Below are positions 50,187 through 59,043 of a stretch of DNA of 64,000 nucleotides, piece after piece. The stretch lies in the NCBI GenBank assembly GCA_963664365.1, contig OY761144.1:2418001-2482000 (forward strand), written 5' to 3'. Made by a program: the position numbers and the translations under genes. Within the stretch, counting starts at the first letter, position 1, and the number at the start of each line of letters is the position of its first letter. The notes beneath the pieces were generated by a model. That model worked only from the letters and a program-made list of their open reading frames with translations, searched no databases and was not told the DNA's origin. This DNA is from VXRN01 sp963664365. GTDB lineage: Bacteria; Chloroflexota; Dehalococcoidia; Lucifugimonadales; UBA1123.

Positions 50187-50263
50187 ACTAATTCAGTAAG
50201 TTAGTATGCACTAACTCATTGGATGTGTCAACCATTACATTATCGGTTAGACAAATCTAACCG
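50187..50263 (-). promoter_or_regulatory. Promoter with overlapping inverted-repeat operators upstream of the iron ABC operon
   Basis: On the minus strand TTGACA (50231-50226) and CATACT (50208-50203) are 17 bases apart. Three inverted repeats cluster here: CGGTTAG-N6-CTAACCG at 50244-50263, GTTAGT-N4-ACTAAC at 50200-50215 covering the -10 box, and ACTAA-N9-TTAGT at 50187-50205 at the transcript start. The TTAG/CTAA arms resemble DtxR/IdeR-type operators. Confidence 0.72.
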
Positions 50264-50328
50264 CAGGCATCAGCGGTCCGCGCGTGGTACACTACCCTAA
50301 ACTCAGAACCCGAATCGGGAGGTCGCTC

Positions 50329-51429
50329 ATGCTAGAACATTTCAAGGTGCCCCAGGACCAGGCGGTGATGGTGCGGGAAGCCCCGCTCCGAGAGACCGTT
50401 TCGACCATCTTCAGAAAGATGGGAGTAAACCAAGAAGACAGCGACCTCGCCACCGACGTGCTGGTCAAGGCCGACATGCGCGGCGTGGAGACTCACGGCG
50501 TCTCCAACATGCTGCGCGCCTACGTCTCCGGCTACGGATCGGGCGAGCTCAACAACGCTCCGAACTGGCGGATAACCCGCGAGACACCCGCGACCGCCAA
50601 CATAGACTCGGACCGCGGCTTGGGGATCATCGTAACCCCAAAGGCGATGGAGATAGCCATAGAGAAGGCCAAGAACGTGGGCGTGGGTATGGTGACGATC
50701 CACAATTCGCGCCACCTCGGAATGGCCTCCTACCACGCCATGATGGCCCTTGAACACGACCAGATCGGCCTATGCGTAACATCATGCCCCCCTGGGGTTC
50801 TCCCGACATTCGGCGCTGAGCCGCGTCTTGGCACGAACCCGATCGCCGTGGCCGCGCCCGCCGACAAGGAGCCGCCATTCGTGTTTGACGCCGCCACAAG
50901 CACCGTCGCGGGCAACAAGCTCGGACTTGCGCGGCGGCTGGGAAATACGTTGCTGCCCGGCTGGGTCGGCGACGCTGACGGCGTGCCGATTATGGAGGAA
51001 GTCGATCCCCCAATGCCGGGCTACGAAGGTCGAGCGACCTCGTTCCTTCTTCCGGTCGGCGGCACCCGTGAGTCCGGATCGCACAAGGGCTACGGCCTCG
51101 CGTGCATCGTGGACATCTTGGGGGGGATACTGACCGGAGGTGGCTTCGGTATGGCGCCGGGACGCCCCAACTTCGGCCACATGGTCACGGCGTACAACGT
51201 CGAGGCGTTCATGGACACCGCCGAGTTCAAGCGCACCATGGACGACTTCCTAAGAATGCTGAGAGAGACTCCAACCGCGCCCGGCCACGACCGCGTCCTG
51301 TTCCCCGGCCTGCCCGAATCCGAGGAAGAGTCACTAAGGGCAGAGCACGGCATCCCGTTCCATCCCGAAGTCATAGAGTGGTTCCAAGACATCACCAGCG
51401 AGCTGGATATACCCTATACGCTGACCTAA
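50329..51429 (+). CDS. Malate/L-lactate dehydrogenase family (Ldh2-type) oxidoreductase
   Basis: A 366-residue NAD(P)-dependent dehydrogenase of the Ldh_2/YlbC group: VKADMRGVETHGVSNMLRAYV near residue 45, VGMVTIHNSRHLGMASYHAM near 118 (catalytic His), LGTNPIAVAAPADKEPPFVFD near 165 and ESGSHKGYGLACIVDILGG near 246. The family reduces or oxidises 2-keto/2-hydroxy acids such as malate, sulfolactate or ureidoglycolate. ATG 50329 has GGGAGG six bases upstream; an earlier in-frame GTG is less likely. Divergent from the iron operon. Confidence 0.9.
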   Translation: MLEHFKVPQDQAVMVREAPLRETVSTIFRKMGVNQEDSDLATDVLVKADMRGVETHGVSNMLRAYVSGYGSGELNNAPNWRITRETPATANIDSDRGLGIIVTPKAMEIAIEKAKNVGVGMVTIHNSRHLGMASYHAMMALEHDQIGLCVTSCPPGVLPTFGAEPRLGTNPIAVAAPADKEPPFVFDAATSTVAGNKLGLARRLGNTLLPGWVGDADGVPIMEEVDPPMPGYEGRATSFLLPVGGTRESGSHKGYGLACIVDILGGILTGGGFGMAPGRPNFGHMVTAYNVEAFMDTAEFKRTMDDFLRMLRETPTAPGHDRVLFPGLPESEEESLRAEHGIPFHPEVIEWFQDITSELDIPYTLT

Positions 51430-51681
51430 CCGTCCAACTCGTAGTATTCCGACGAGATCCCCTCTCCCTTGATGGGCTGACAAGGGTAGGTAAATGCAAA
51501 AACAACCACGAATATCAATCAACAGGCCCCCTCTCCCTCTGGGAGAGGGTTGGGGTGAGGGTGAATACCTACCCCTTTAAGCCCTTGATGGGAGAGGGTT
51601 AGAGCCTGCCCTGAGCTTGTCGAAGGGGTGAGGGTGAACAATCTAATCGTCCATCAGAACTAGATGGAACTACTACTAGAT
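51430..51681. repeat. Nested palindromic repeats
   Basis: An outer CCCTCTCCC-family element (about 51461-51640) is split by an insertion of about 105 bases (51477-51581). The insertion has imperfect terminal inverted repeats (GGGCTGACAAGGGTAGGTA at the left, TACCTACCCCTTTAAGCCC at the right) and is flanked by an 11-base direct repeat CCCTTGATGGG at 51466-51476 and 51582-51592. Inside it is another CCCTCTCCC-family copy (51528-51564). Confidence 0.75.
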
Positions 51682-53913
51682 TCATGACTGCTGGCCGCCG
51701 CCTGTTCCCGACAATGCCGCCGGAAGCCCGGACGTGTACGCCTCGGTCAAGTCGTCAAGCGATACCGTCAGAAGACCGGAGAACTCGACCGAGTCGCCCG
51801 ACACCGTCCCAATGACAGTCCAGTGGATACTTTCAGCCTCGCACACCGCTCGGAGATCCCCCAGCCTATCCGGTTCCAGGCTGACCACTATCCGTGACTG
51901 CCCCTCTCCGAATAGCCCGGCGTCCCATCTGGCACCGAGCTCGGCGTCCACCCGCGCCCCGACTCTTCCTGCGATCACGGACTCCGATATGGCTACCGCA
52001 AGGCCACCATCCGAGCAGTCGTGCGCCGATTTGACGACGCCGGCGGTGACTAGCTCTCTGCACGCTCTCTGCACGGCTGCTTCGAGATCGAGGTCGATGC
52101 GTGGCTGTCCCTCGACCATGCCGTGTACGAACTCAAGATACTCGCTGCCCGCCAGGTCCGCCGGGTCTGCGTCGAGCGAGTCGCGGCCTAGCAGCACGAT
52201 CAGATCGCCGTCGTCTTTGAAACCGACTGTGACATGCGATGTAACGTCTTCCGTGACCCCGAGAGCGCCGACGACGGGTGTAGGGTAGATGCCCTCTCCT
52301 TGCGACTCGTTGTACAGGCTGACGTTCCCGCTGATTACGGGAGCGTCGAATCGCCTGCTGGCCTCGGCCATGCCCCCAATCGCGTTCTCAAGCTGATAAT
52401 AGACCTCCGGCCTTTCGGGGTTGCCGAAGTTCAGGCAGTCGGTGAGCGCGATCGGAGTCGCGCCCGTGCATGACACGTTCCGGCACGCCTCGGCCACTGC
52501 GATCATGCCGCCCACGTAGGGATCGAGGTAGCAGTATCTGCCGTTGCCGTCCGTCGCCGCCGCCAGCCCCTTGCGTGTCCCCTTCAACCTGAGAAGCGCC
52601 GCGTCGCCGCCCGGCAGGACGACCGTATTCGTCTGCACCTGGTGGTCATACTGGCGGTATATCCATTCCCTGCTTGCGATATTGGGAGACGCGAGCGCTC
52701 TCAGCAAGACGGACTTCGGAGTCGAGTCCGGCAGCGGCAGCCGGGACAGATCCGAACCTTGAAGCGCATCCAGCCAATCCGGTCTGACCCCCTGAAGCCG
52801 ATACAGCGGCGGCTCGGTCAGCAGATCGACCGATACTTGGGCGCCCACTTCCCCGTCGTCCAGAATGGTCGCGATCCCGTCAGATGTCACCTCGCCTATC
52901 ACGTCGGAGCGCAGGTCCCACTTGTCGAACAGCGCCTCGATCTCCTTCTCCCCTCCCGGACGCACTACCACCAGCATCCTCTCCTGGGACTCGCTGAGCA
53001 TGACCTCATACGGCTCCATGCCGGACTCGCGACGCGGCACGTTTACCACGTCGATCCTTATGCCCGCTCCCGCGTTGCTGGCGCACTCGACGCTCGCGCT
53101 GGTGAGTCCGGCTGCGCCGAGGTCCTGAACTCCGACCACGGCGTCGCTGCGCGCCGCCTCCAGGCACGCCTCTATCAGTACCTTTTCGAGGAACGGGTTC
53201 CCCACCTGCACAGTTGGCCTCAATTCGCGGTCGTCGTCGAAAGTCTTGGAAGCCAAGCCGGACGCTCCATGAATCCCGTCCCGTCCCGTGTCGGCTCCGA
53301 CCAGCATAAGAAGGTTGCCCTCGCCGCCCGCGTCCGCTGTCCTAAGCTCATCGTGCCTGAGCAGCCCGACACACATCGCGTTGACTAGCGGATTGCCCGT
53401 ATAGCTTGGAGAGAAATAGACCTCCCCGCCCACGTCCGGCACGCCTATGCAGTTCCCGTATCCCGAGATGCCGGAGACAACGCCCTCGAACAGCCGACGA
53501 TTTCCCGGTTCGGTCAGCGGACCGAATCTCAACGAGTTGAGCAGCGCGATCGGCCTCGCGCCCATGGCGAATATGTCTCTGACGATTCCGCCGACGCCGG
53601 TCGCAGCCCCTTGGTACGGCTCGATAGCGGACGGGTGGTTGTGAGATTCGATCTTCATCACAACGGCCCAGCCCTCGCCTATGTCCACCACCCCGGCGTT
53701 CTCGCTGCCGGGCGCGACCAGCAGCCGGTCGCTGTCCGTGTCGAACATTCGCAGGAGAGGCTTGGAGTGCTTGTATCCGCAGTGCTCGCTCCAGAGCGAT
53801 CCGAACAGCCCGAGCTCCAGGTGGTTGGGCTCCCGCCCAAGACGCTCGACTATCGCCTCGTACTCGGCATCGGAGATTGCCAGTTCGTCTAAGGTCTGAC
53901 GCGAGACAGTCAC
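51682..53913 (-). CDS. purL: Phosphoribosylformylglycinamidine synthase subunit PurL
   Basis: 743 residues in the small-PurL format: LGLFGSLWSEHCGYKHSKPLL near residue 35, ESHNHPSAIEPYQGAATGVGGIVRD near 88, YDHQVQTNTVV near 430 and SDGGLAVAISESVIAG near 640. It makes formylglycinamidine ribonucleotide with PurQ and PurS. I start at GTG 53913, which overlaps the purQ stop (GTGA) and has AAGGA nine bases upstream, instead of the longer frame at 54006. purS is not adjacent. Confidence 0.96.
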   Translation of the reverse strand: MTVSRQTLDELAISDAEYEAIVERLGREPNHLELGLFGSLWSEHCGYKHSKPLLRMFDTDSDRLLVAPGSENAGVVDIGEGWAVVMKIESHNHPSAIEPYQGAATGVGGIVRDIFAMGARPIALLNSLRFGPLTEPGNRRLFEGVVSGISGYGNCIGVPDVGGEVYFSPSYTGNPLVNAMCVGLLRHDELRTADAGGEGNLLMLVGADTGRDGIHGASGLASKTFDDDRELRPTVQVGNPFLEKVLIEACLEAARSDAVVGVQDLGAAGLTSASVECASNAGAGIRIDVVNVPRRESGMEPYEVMLSESQERMLVVVRPGGEKEIEALFDKWDLRSDVIGEVTSDGIATILDDGEVGAQVSVDLLTEPPLYRLQGVRPDWLDALQGSDLSRLPLPDSTPKSVLLRALASPNIASREWIYRQYDHQVQTNTVVLPGGDAALLRLKGTRKGLAAATDGNGRYCYLDPYVGGMIAVAEACRNVSCTGATPIALTDCLNFGNPERPEVYYQLENAIGGMAEASRRFDAPVISGNVSLYNESQGEGIYPTPVVGALGVTEDVTSHVTVGFKDDGDLIVLLGRDSLDADPADLAGSEYLEFVHGMVEGQPRIDLDLEAAVQRACRELVTAGVVKSAHDCSDGGLAVAISESVIAGRVGARVDAELGARWDAGLFGEGQSRIVVSLEPDRLGDLRAVCEAESIHWTVIGTVSGDSVEFSGLLTVSLDDLTEAYTSGLPAALSGTGGGQQS

Positions 53914-54641
53914 GAGGAAGAATCCTTGCCGCCTACGGGCGATACGGCGCGCAGAATAGACTCGAAGATCGCCAGTCCGTCCGTACCGCCCATCAACTCG
54001 TCGCAACAGCGCTCGGGATGCGGCATCATGCCCAGCACGTTGCCCCGCCGATTGATTATCCCCGCGATGTTGCGCGCTGACCCGTTGGGATTGGACTCTT
54101 GCGTTACGCTCCCCTGCCCATCCGAGTATCTAAAGACGATCTGCCCGTTCGACTCAAGACCGTCCAGCGCCTCGGCGTCGGCATAGTAGTTGCCCTCGCC
54201 GTGCGATATGGGGACCGCCAGAACGTCGCCAACGTCGCGCCGGTTGGTAAACGGCGTGTCGCTAGTCTCGACGCGCAAATTGACCCACTGGCAGCGAAAC
54301 TGGAGATGGTCGTTCCGCATAAGCGCGCCGGGCAGAAGGCCTGCCTCACACAGTATCTGGAATCCGTTGCAGATGCCTATCACCAGCCCGCCTTCCTCTG
54401 CGAACCGCTCGATAGACCTCATCACCGGAGAAAACCTTGCAATCGCCCCCGCCCTGAGATAGTCGCCATAAGAAAACCCGCCCGGCACTATCACGCAGTC
54501 CACGCCTGAGAGGTCGGAGTCCTTGTGCCAGACATACCGCGCCCGCTCGCCCAGATTGACCGTCACGGCGTCATAGCAATCGCCGTCGCTCCAAGTCCCC
54601 GGAAAGACAACTACGCCGAATTCCAATGCTTCACCCGTCAC
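53910..54641 (-). CDS. purQ: Phosphoribosylformylglycinamidine synthase glutaminase subunit PurQ
   Basis: 243 residues: VVVFPGTWSDGDCYDAV near the N-terminus, VIVPGGFSYGDYLRAGAIAR, the nucleophile Cys in GICNGFQILCEAGLLPGAL near residue 94, and MMPHPERCCDELMGG with the catalytic His/Glu near 218. It supplies ammonia to PurL. The start is GTG 54641 or TTG 54626. Confidence 0.95.
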   Translation of the reverse strand: MTGEALEFGVVVFPGTWSDGDCYDAVTVNLGERARYVWHKDSDLSGVDCVIVPGGFSYGDYLRAGAIARFSPVMRSIERFAEEGGLVIGICNGFQILCEAGLLPGALMRNDHLQFRCQWVNLRVETSDTPFTNRRDVGDVLAVPISHGEGNYYADAEALDGLESNGQIVFRYSDGQGSVTQESNPNGSARNIAGIINRRGNVLGMMPHPERCCDELMGGTDGLAIFESILRAVSPVGGKDSSS

Positions 54642-54645
54642 CGTG

Positions 54646-54870
54646 TCATTCCGTGTCGAAGTCTATCTCGTCGAGGAGACCGAAGTGCTTGGCGACGGCG
54701 ATCCACAGCCGTTGCGTCTGCTGGATATGCCGCTCGTTCTGCTCGATAGCCAAGCGGTTCTGCTCGATTCGGAGGTCCATACGCACTATAAGTTGAACGA
54801 CGCTCTCGTTCAGGTTAATAAGGCGCTCTATGTTCTCCTCCGCCGTTGTCAGCCGGTCCTGTGTAGTCAT
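54646..54870 (-). CDS. Small coiled-coil protein
   Basis: 74 residues, almost entirely helical with heptad-like spacing (LTTAEENIERLINLNESVVQ and RIEQNRLAIEQNERHIQQTQ) and a C-terminal LWIAVAKHFGLLDE. The ATG has AGGAGA nine bases upstream. It lies four bases upstream of purQ in the same direction, so it is likely co-transcribed. It is not PurS, which has a different sequence pattern. Function unknown. Confidence 0.7.
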   Translation of the reverse strand: MTTQDRLTTAEENIERLINLNESVVQLIVRMDLRIEQNRLAIEQNERHIQQTQRLWIAVAKHFGLLDEIDFDTE

Positions 54871-54942
54871 AAGTAGGTTTCTCCTTTCGCCTACCTTTCA
54901 GTGCAGGTCGGGGCATATAGGCAACCGATGCCGCAATCGCCG

Positions 54943-55392
54943 TCACATCTCCCTAAGAATCTGCGAGACCGCCGCGCTCACGGCTCGGCCTTCCGCGCGA
55001 CCCCTCACCTGCGGCATGATTCGGCCCATCACCTTGCCCATGTCCGACGGCCCCTGCGCCCCGACCTCGGCCACGGTCTTGTTGACAAGCTCGACTATCT
55101 CCTCCTCGGTCATCTGCTGGGGCAGGTACTCCATGATGACGACGAGCTCGGACTGTTCCTGCTGAACGAGGTCGGCGCGGTCTGCCGCCTGGTACGCCTC
55201 GATACTGTCCCGCCGCTGCTGCGCCTGCCTTGCGAGGACCTGAATGACCTCCTGGTCGTCCAGGTCATGCTGCACCCTGATCTCCTGGTTGCGTATCTCG
55301 GATCTCAGGTAACGTATGACGTCCCGCCGCAGATTGTCTCTGCTCCGCATGGCCTGCTTCATGTGGTCGTCAAGTGTGGATTTGAGAGTCAT
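54943..55392 (-). CDS. GatB/YqeY domain protein
   Basis: A 149-residue YqeY-type protein: LDDHMKQAMRSRDNLRRDVIRYL at the start, YLPQQMTEEEIVELVNKTVAE near residue 91 and PSDMGKVMGRIMPQVRGRAEG near 117. This is the tRNA-binding tail domain shared with GatB, in stand-alone form. It lies between gltX and the coiled-coil gene, consistent with a link to Glu/Gln-tRNA metabolism. Confidence 0.9.
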   Translation of the reverse strand: MTLKSTLDDHMKQAMRSRDNLRRDVIRYLRSEIRNQEIRVQHDLDDQEVIQVLARQAQQRRDSIEAYQAADRADLVQQEQSELVVIMEYLPQQMTEEEIVELVNKTVAEVGAQGPSDMGKVMGRIMPQVRGRAEGRAVSAAVSQILREM

Positions 55393-55417
55393 TTCAGTCT
55401 TCCTGCCATGTATCTTG

Positions 55418-56866
55418 CTAGAGTGCGTCTATCGCCTTCCGAATTCGGTTCAGCGTCCGCTCCCGTCCGAGAACTTCCATCGACTCGAATATCGGCGGCG
55501 ACACTCTCTGCCCGGTAGTTGCCGCTCGGAGTGTACCCAGAAGGCGGCCTCTCTTGATTCCCATGTCTTCGTACAATGGTTCGAGTGCCTCTTCAATTGA
55601 CGGAGCGTCGAAAGTATCGAGATCTCTAAGTCGTTCCCGTACAGCATTCAAGGCATGTCTAGTTGACTCAGGGACCATTCCTCTCTGTACTAGGTCTGTG
55701 GGATCCACCGGGACTTCTTCGGTGAAGACGAACTTGACCAACGGAGCGGCATCGTTGAGCGTCTTCAGCCTTTCTCTGACCAGCGGAGTCACCTGCGCGA
55801 TCTTATCCGGTGTGGACGTCACGTCGAAATCCGGCGGCGAGTCGTTCCAATATCTGCCCAGATGATCGGCCAACTCTTCGTCCGAAGACCGCCGGATGTG
55901 CTGGCCGTTTATCGACAGCAGCTTGTCTATGTCGAACACGGCGTCAGACCTGCTTACTCTGCCAAGCTCGAAAGCCTCGATAAGCTCGTCCGGCGAGAAC
56001 ACTTCCGTCTTGTCATCCAGCGACCACCCCAGCAGCGCCAGGTAGTTCATCAGCGCCGACGGAAGCACGCCCATATCTCGGTAGTCCATCACCGACGCCG
56101 CCCCATGTCTCTTGCTCAGCTTGGACTTATCCGGAGCGAGAATCACAGGCATGTGGGCGAATTCGGGCATCTCCCAGCCGAACGCGGAGTAAAGTTGGAC
56201 GTGCCGCGGAATACTGGATATCCACTCTTTGGCCCGCGTGACGTGGGTTATCCCCATGCTGTGGTCATCTACCACCGAAGCGAAGTGGTACGTCGGGAAC
56301 CCGTCCGACTTGAGCGCGACGAAGTCGTCATACAGTCGGTTCTCGAACTCCAAATGTCCGAAGATGATGTCGTCCAGCGCCGACGTGCCTTCGTCCGGCA
56401 TCCTGATTCTGACGACCGACGGCGCGCCCTCTCGCTCCCTGCTCGAACTATCCGTAGCCGTCAGTTCCGAGCACCGCCCGTCGTAGCCGATGACCTCGTC
56501 GCCCCGCTTCTGCTGAGTGTCGCGTATCTCGTCCAGCCGCTCTGGACTACAGTAGCAGCGGTAGGCGTGGCCAGATTCGATCAGCCGTTGCGCCAAGTCG
56601 TGGTAAAGGTCCAGCCTCTCGGACTGTACATAAGGGCCCGCGTCGCCCCCGACGTCCGGGCCTTCATCCCAATCCAGTCCCACCCAGCGCAACGACTCCA
56701 GCATAGACTCCACCGCGCCCTCCGTCCGGCGGCTCCGGTCGGTATCCTCAACCCGGATCAGGTACTTCCCCCCGTGCTTCCGCGCGAAAAGCCAGCCGAA
56801 TATGGCCGTCCTCACATTGCCGATGTGGGGGTTCCCCGTAGGGCTGGGCGCGAATCTGAGTCTCAC
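55418..56866 (-). CDS. gltX: Glutamate--tRNA ligase
   Basis: 482 residues of a class I synthetase: FAPSPTGNPHIGNVRTAIFGW (HIGH-type motif HIGN) at the N-terminus, VEDTDRSRRTEGAVESM near 41, KLSKRHGAASV (KMSKS-type) near 249 and a C-terminal anticodon-binding domain. It charges tRNA-Glu, and perhaps tRNA-Gln if a GatCAB system is used. It lies four bases from lysS. Confidence 0.96.
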   Translation of the reverse strand: MRLRFAPSPTGNPHIGNVRTAIFGWLFARKHGGKYLIRVEDTDRSRRTEGAVESMLESLRWVGLDWDEGPDVGGDAGPYVQSERLDLYHDLAQRLIESGHAYRCYCSPERLDEIRDTQQKRGDEVIGYDGRCSELTATDSSSREREGAPSVVRIRMPDEGTSALDDIIFGHLEFENRLYDDFVALKSDGFPTYHFASVVDDHSMGITHVTRAKEWISSIPRHVQLYSAFGWEMPEFAHMPVILAPDKSKLSKRHGAASVMDYRDMGVLPSALMNYLALLGWSLDDKTEVFSPDELIEAFELGRVSRSDAVFDIDKLLSINGQHIRRSSDEELADHLGRYWNDSPPDFDVTSTPDKIAQVTPLVRERLKTLNDAAPLVKFVFTEEVPVDPTDLVQRGMVPESTRHALNAVRERLRDLDTFDAPSIEEALEPLYEDMGIKRGRLLGTLRAATTGQRVSPPIFESMEVLGRERTLNRIRKAIDAL

Positions 56867-56870
56867 CGTG

Positions 56871-58352
56871 TCAACTCCGGAGCTGCGGAAACAGCATCAC
56901 CTCTCGGATGGTGCGCTGACCCGACAGCAGCATCGCCAGCCTGTCCATCCCAATGCCCAAACCGCCGGTTGGCGGCATTCCGTACTCGATTGCCGTCAGG
57001 AAGTCCTCGTCCAGCCTGTCCCACTCCTCGTTCGGAAGCTCCGCGCGGAACTCCTCCTGCTCTTCGAATCTAGCCCGCTGGTCCACTGGATCATTCAACT
57101 CCGTGAAAGAGTTCGCTATCTCCATTCCGGCGGCGAATCCTTCGAACCGCTCGACGAGCCGAGAATCGCCCGGCGTCCTCTTGGCGAGCGGCGAGCATTC
57201 GACCGGATAGTCCACCAAGAACGAAGGCTGCACCAGCCTAGGTTCGACTTTCGTTGAGATCAGCTTGTCCACCAGTCCCGCCCAGCTAGTCTTTTCCGGA
57301 GTGGAGATGCCCACTCCGTCCATCGCGTCCTGAAGACTCTCCACGTCATTATGCTCAAGAATGTCGATGCCGCTGCGCTCCTCGATCTGGTCCACAAGCG
57401 GAAGCCGCCGCCACGGAGGGGAGAAATCAACCGTGTCTTCTCCGTACTCGACGGTCGCGCTGCCCGTCACCTCCACCGCTACGGTGCTCACCATCTCCTC
57501 GACCAGTTCCATTACGTCGTTGTAGTCCGCAAAAGCCTCGTAAGACTCCATGGATGTGAACTCGGGGTTGTGGTTCTGGTCTATCCCCTCGTTCCTGAAT
57601 ATCCGCCCTATCTCATAGACCTTCTCCAGTCCGCCGACGATCAGCCGCTTCAGATGCAACTCGGTCGCGATTCTTAGGAACAGATCCCTGTCGAGCGCGT
57701 TGTGGTGAGTCTCAAACGGATGAGCCATGCCGCCGGCCGGCACCGGAACGAGCACGGGCGTCTCAACCTCGATGAAGCCCCGCCGGTCCATGAACCGCCG
57801 TATCGCGCTGACCATGCGGCTCCTGAGCACCGCGATCCGCCGCGCCTCCGGGTTCGATATGAGGTCTAGGTATCGCTGCCTATACCTGGCCTCGGTATCG
57901 GTCAGTCCATGCCACTTGTCCGGCAGGGAGCGCAGCGACTTGCACAGCACGCTGAACCTGTTAGCCTGCACCGTGACCTCCCCCGTCCGCGTCCGCATCA
58001 CCGGCCCGCCGACGCCGATCCAGTCACCGATGTCCAGGTCGCGGAGCGTGTCGTAGTCTTCGCCGAGCGCGTTGCTTCTGAACATCGCCTGCACCTTGCC
58101 GGATCCGTCCATGATGTCGAAGAACGTCACCCGGCCCATTCCTCTCATCGCCGTTATGCGGCCGCCGACGGACACCTCCTCCATCTCGGCCTCGCCCTCG
58201 CCCGACACCTCCGCCGACTCGAAATGCTCCACCGCCTCCCTGGCGGTGTGCGTCCGGTCGTAGGTGCGCGGGTACGGGTCTATCCCCTTGGCGCGGAGCC
58301 GCTCCAGCTTCTCCAGTCGAATCCGCACAAGCTCGTCTGATGGGGTCGGCAT
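56871..58352 (-). CDS. lysS: Lysine--tRNA ligase (class II)
   Basis: 493 residues with an N-terminal OB fold (VSVGGRITAMRGMGRVTFFDI near residue 61), class II motif 2 (RIFRNEGIDQNHNPEFT near 250) and motif 3 GLGIGMDRLAMLLSG near 465. The ATG start has TAGGAG-type purines in its upstream region. It sits between greA and gltX on the same strand. Confidence 0.96.
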   Translation of the reverse strand: MPTPSDELVRIRLEKLERLRAKGIDPYPRTYDRTHTAREAVEHFESAEVSGEGEAEMEEVSVGGRITAMRGMGRVTFFDIMDGSGKVQAMFRSNALGEDYDTLRDLDIGDWIGVGGPVMRTRTGEVTVQANRFSVLCKSLRSLPDKWHGLTDTEARYRQRYLDLISNPEARRIAVLRSRMVSAIRRFMDRRGFIEVETPVLVPVPAGGMAHPFETHHNALDRDLFLRIATELHLKRLIVGGLEKVYEIGRIFRNEGIDQNHNPEFTSMESYEAFADYNDVMELVEEMVSTVAVEVTGSATVEYGEDTVDFSPPWRRLPLVDQIEERSGIDILEHNDVESLQDAMDGVGISTPEKTSWAGLVDKLISTKVEPRLVQPSFLVDYPVECSPLAKRTPGDSRLVERFEGFAAGMEIANSFTELNDPVDQRARFEEQEEFRAELPNEEWDRLDEDFLTAIEYGMPPTGGLGIGMDRLAMLLSGQRTIREVMLFPQLRS

Positions 58353-58411
58353 CTGTTCTGTGTTCTCCTAGGGGACGTGTGTAGATATCTTTCCTGACTT
58401 AGCCGAGGCGG

Positions 58412-58882
58412 TTAGTCGATCTTGACGATGGTGAGTTTCTGGACTCCCCCGGGCGTCTTGTACTCGACTACGTCGCCAACTTGCTTATCGAGGAGCGCTT
58501 CACCGACGGGCGATTCGTTGGAAATCTTGCCTTCCAGCGGATTCGCCTCCGCGCTTCCAACCAATTGGTATTCCCTCAATTTTCTGTCCTGCGCCTTCAC
58601 CGTCACTGACGAGCCGATCTGCGTCCTGTCCCCGGCGTCCGCGCTTCGCTCCGCCACGACCGCGTTCGAGAGCGCCTCTTCCAGGTCGCGTATCCGACCT
58701 TCGACAAACGCCTGCTCGTTCTTGACCTCCTCATACTCGGCGTTATCCACCGTGCCGCCGCCCTCGGTGGCGATGTGAATCCGAGCGGCAACGTCCGGAC
58801 GTCGAACAGTCTTGAGTTCGACGAGCTCCTCTCTGAGCCGGTCTCTTCCCTCGGGTGTGAGAAACCGTTGACGCTGGTTCAT
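58412..58882 (-). CDS. greA: Transcription elongation factor GreA
   Basis: 156 residues: an N-terminal coiled coil (FLTPEGRDRLREELVELKTVRRPDV, with the acidic tip around ATEGGGTVDNAEYEEVKNEQ) and a C-terminal FKBP-like domain ending ISNESPVGEALLDKQVGDVVEY. It rescues stalled RNA polymerase. I start at ATG 58882, which has GGGAG five bases upstream. A promoter lies 70-98 bases before it and the downstream lysS follows in the same direction. Confidence 0.95.
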   Translation of the reverse strand: MNQRQRFLTPEGRDRLREELVELKTVRRPDVAARIHIATEGGGTVDNAEYEEVKNEQAFVEGRIRDLEEALSNAVVAERSADAGDRTQIGSSVTVKAQDRKLREYQLVGSAEANPLEGKISNESPVGEALLDKQVGDVVEYKTPGGVQKLTIVKID

Positions 58883-58951
58883 GTCGGCTCCCAAGATAAT
58901 CAAAGAGACTGAGAGTCGTTGCGCGGAGGAATCTCTCAGCCTCGTGCGTAC

Positions 58952-58980
58952 ATATTACAGACCCGCCGCCGCCCTGTAAA
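58952..58980 (-). promoter_or_regulatory. Promoter of greA
   Basis: TTTACA (58980-58975) and TAATAT (58957-58952) on the minus strand with a 17-base GC-rich spacer. It is back to back with the promoter of the GMC gene. Confidence 0.6.
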
Positions 58981-58984
58981 TCTG

Positions 58985-59013
58985 CTGTCAAGTTGCGACC
59001 TAAATGTTATAAT
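58985..59013 (+). promoter_or_regulatory. Promoter of the GMC oxidoreductase gene
   Basis: CTGTCA (58985-58990) and TATAAT (59008-59013) with a 17-base spacer; the ATG is 30 bases downstream. Confidence 0.55.
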
Positions 59014-59043
59014 CCCGCGAACTTCTTCGACAGGAAGGCCAAC

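Noticed and set aside
55862..57073. Plus-strand frame of about 400 codons opposite gltX and lysS
   Set aside because: Antisense to two conserved tRNA synthetase genes; an Arg/Pro/Val-rich composition typical of shadow frames.
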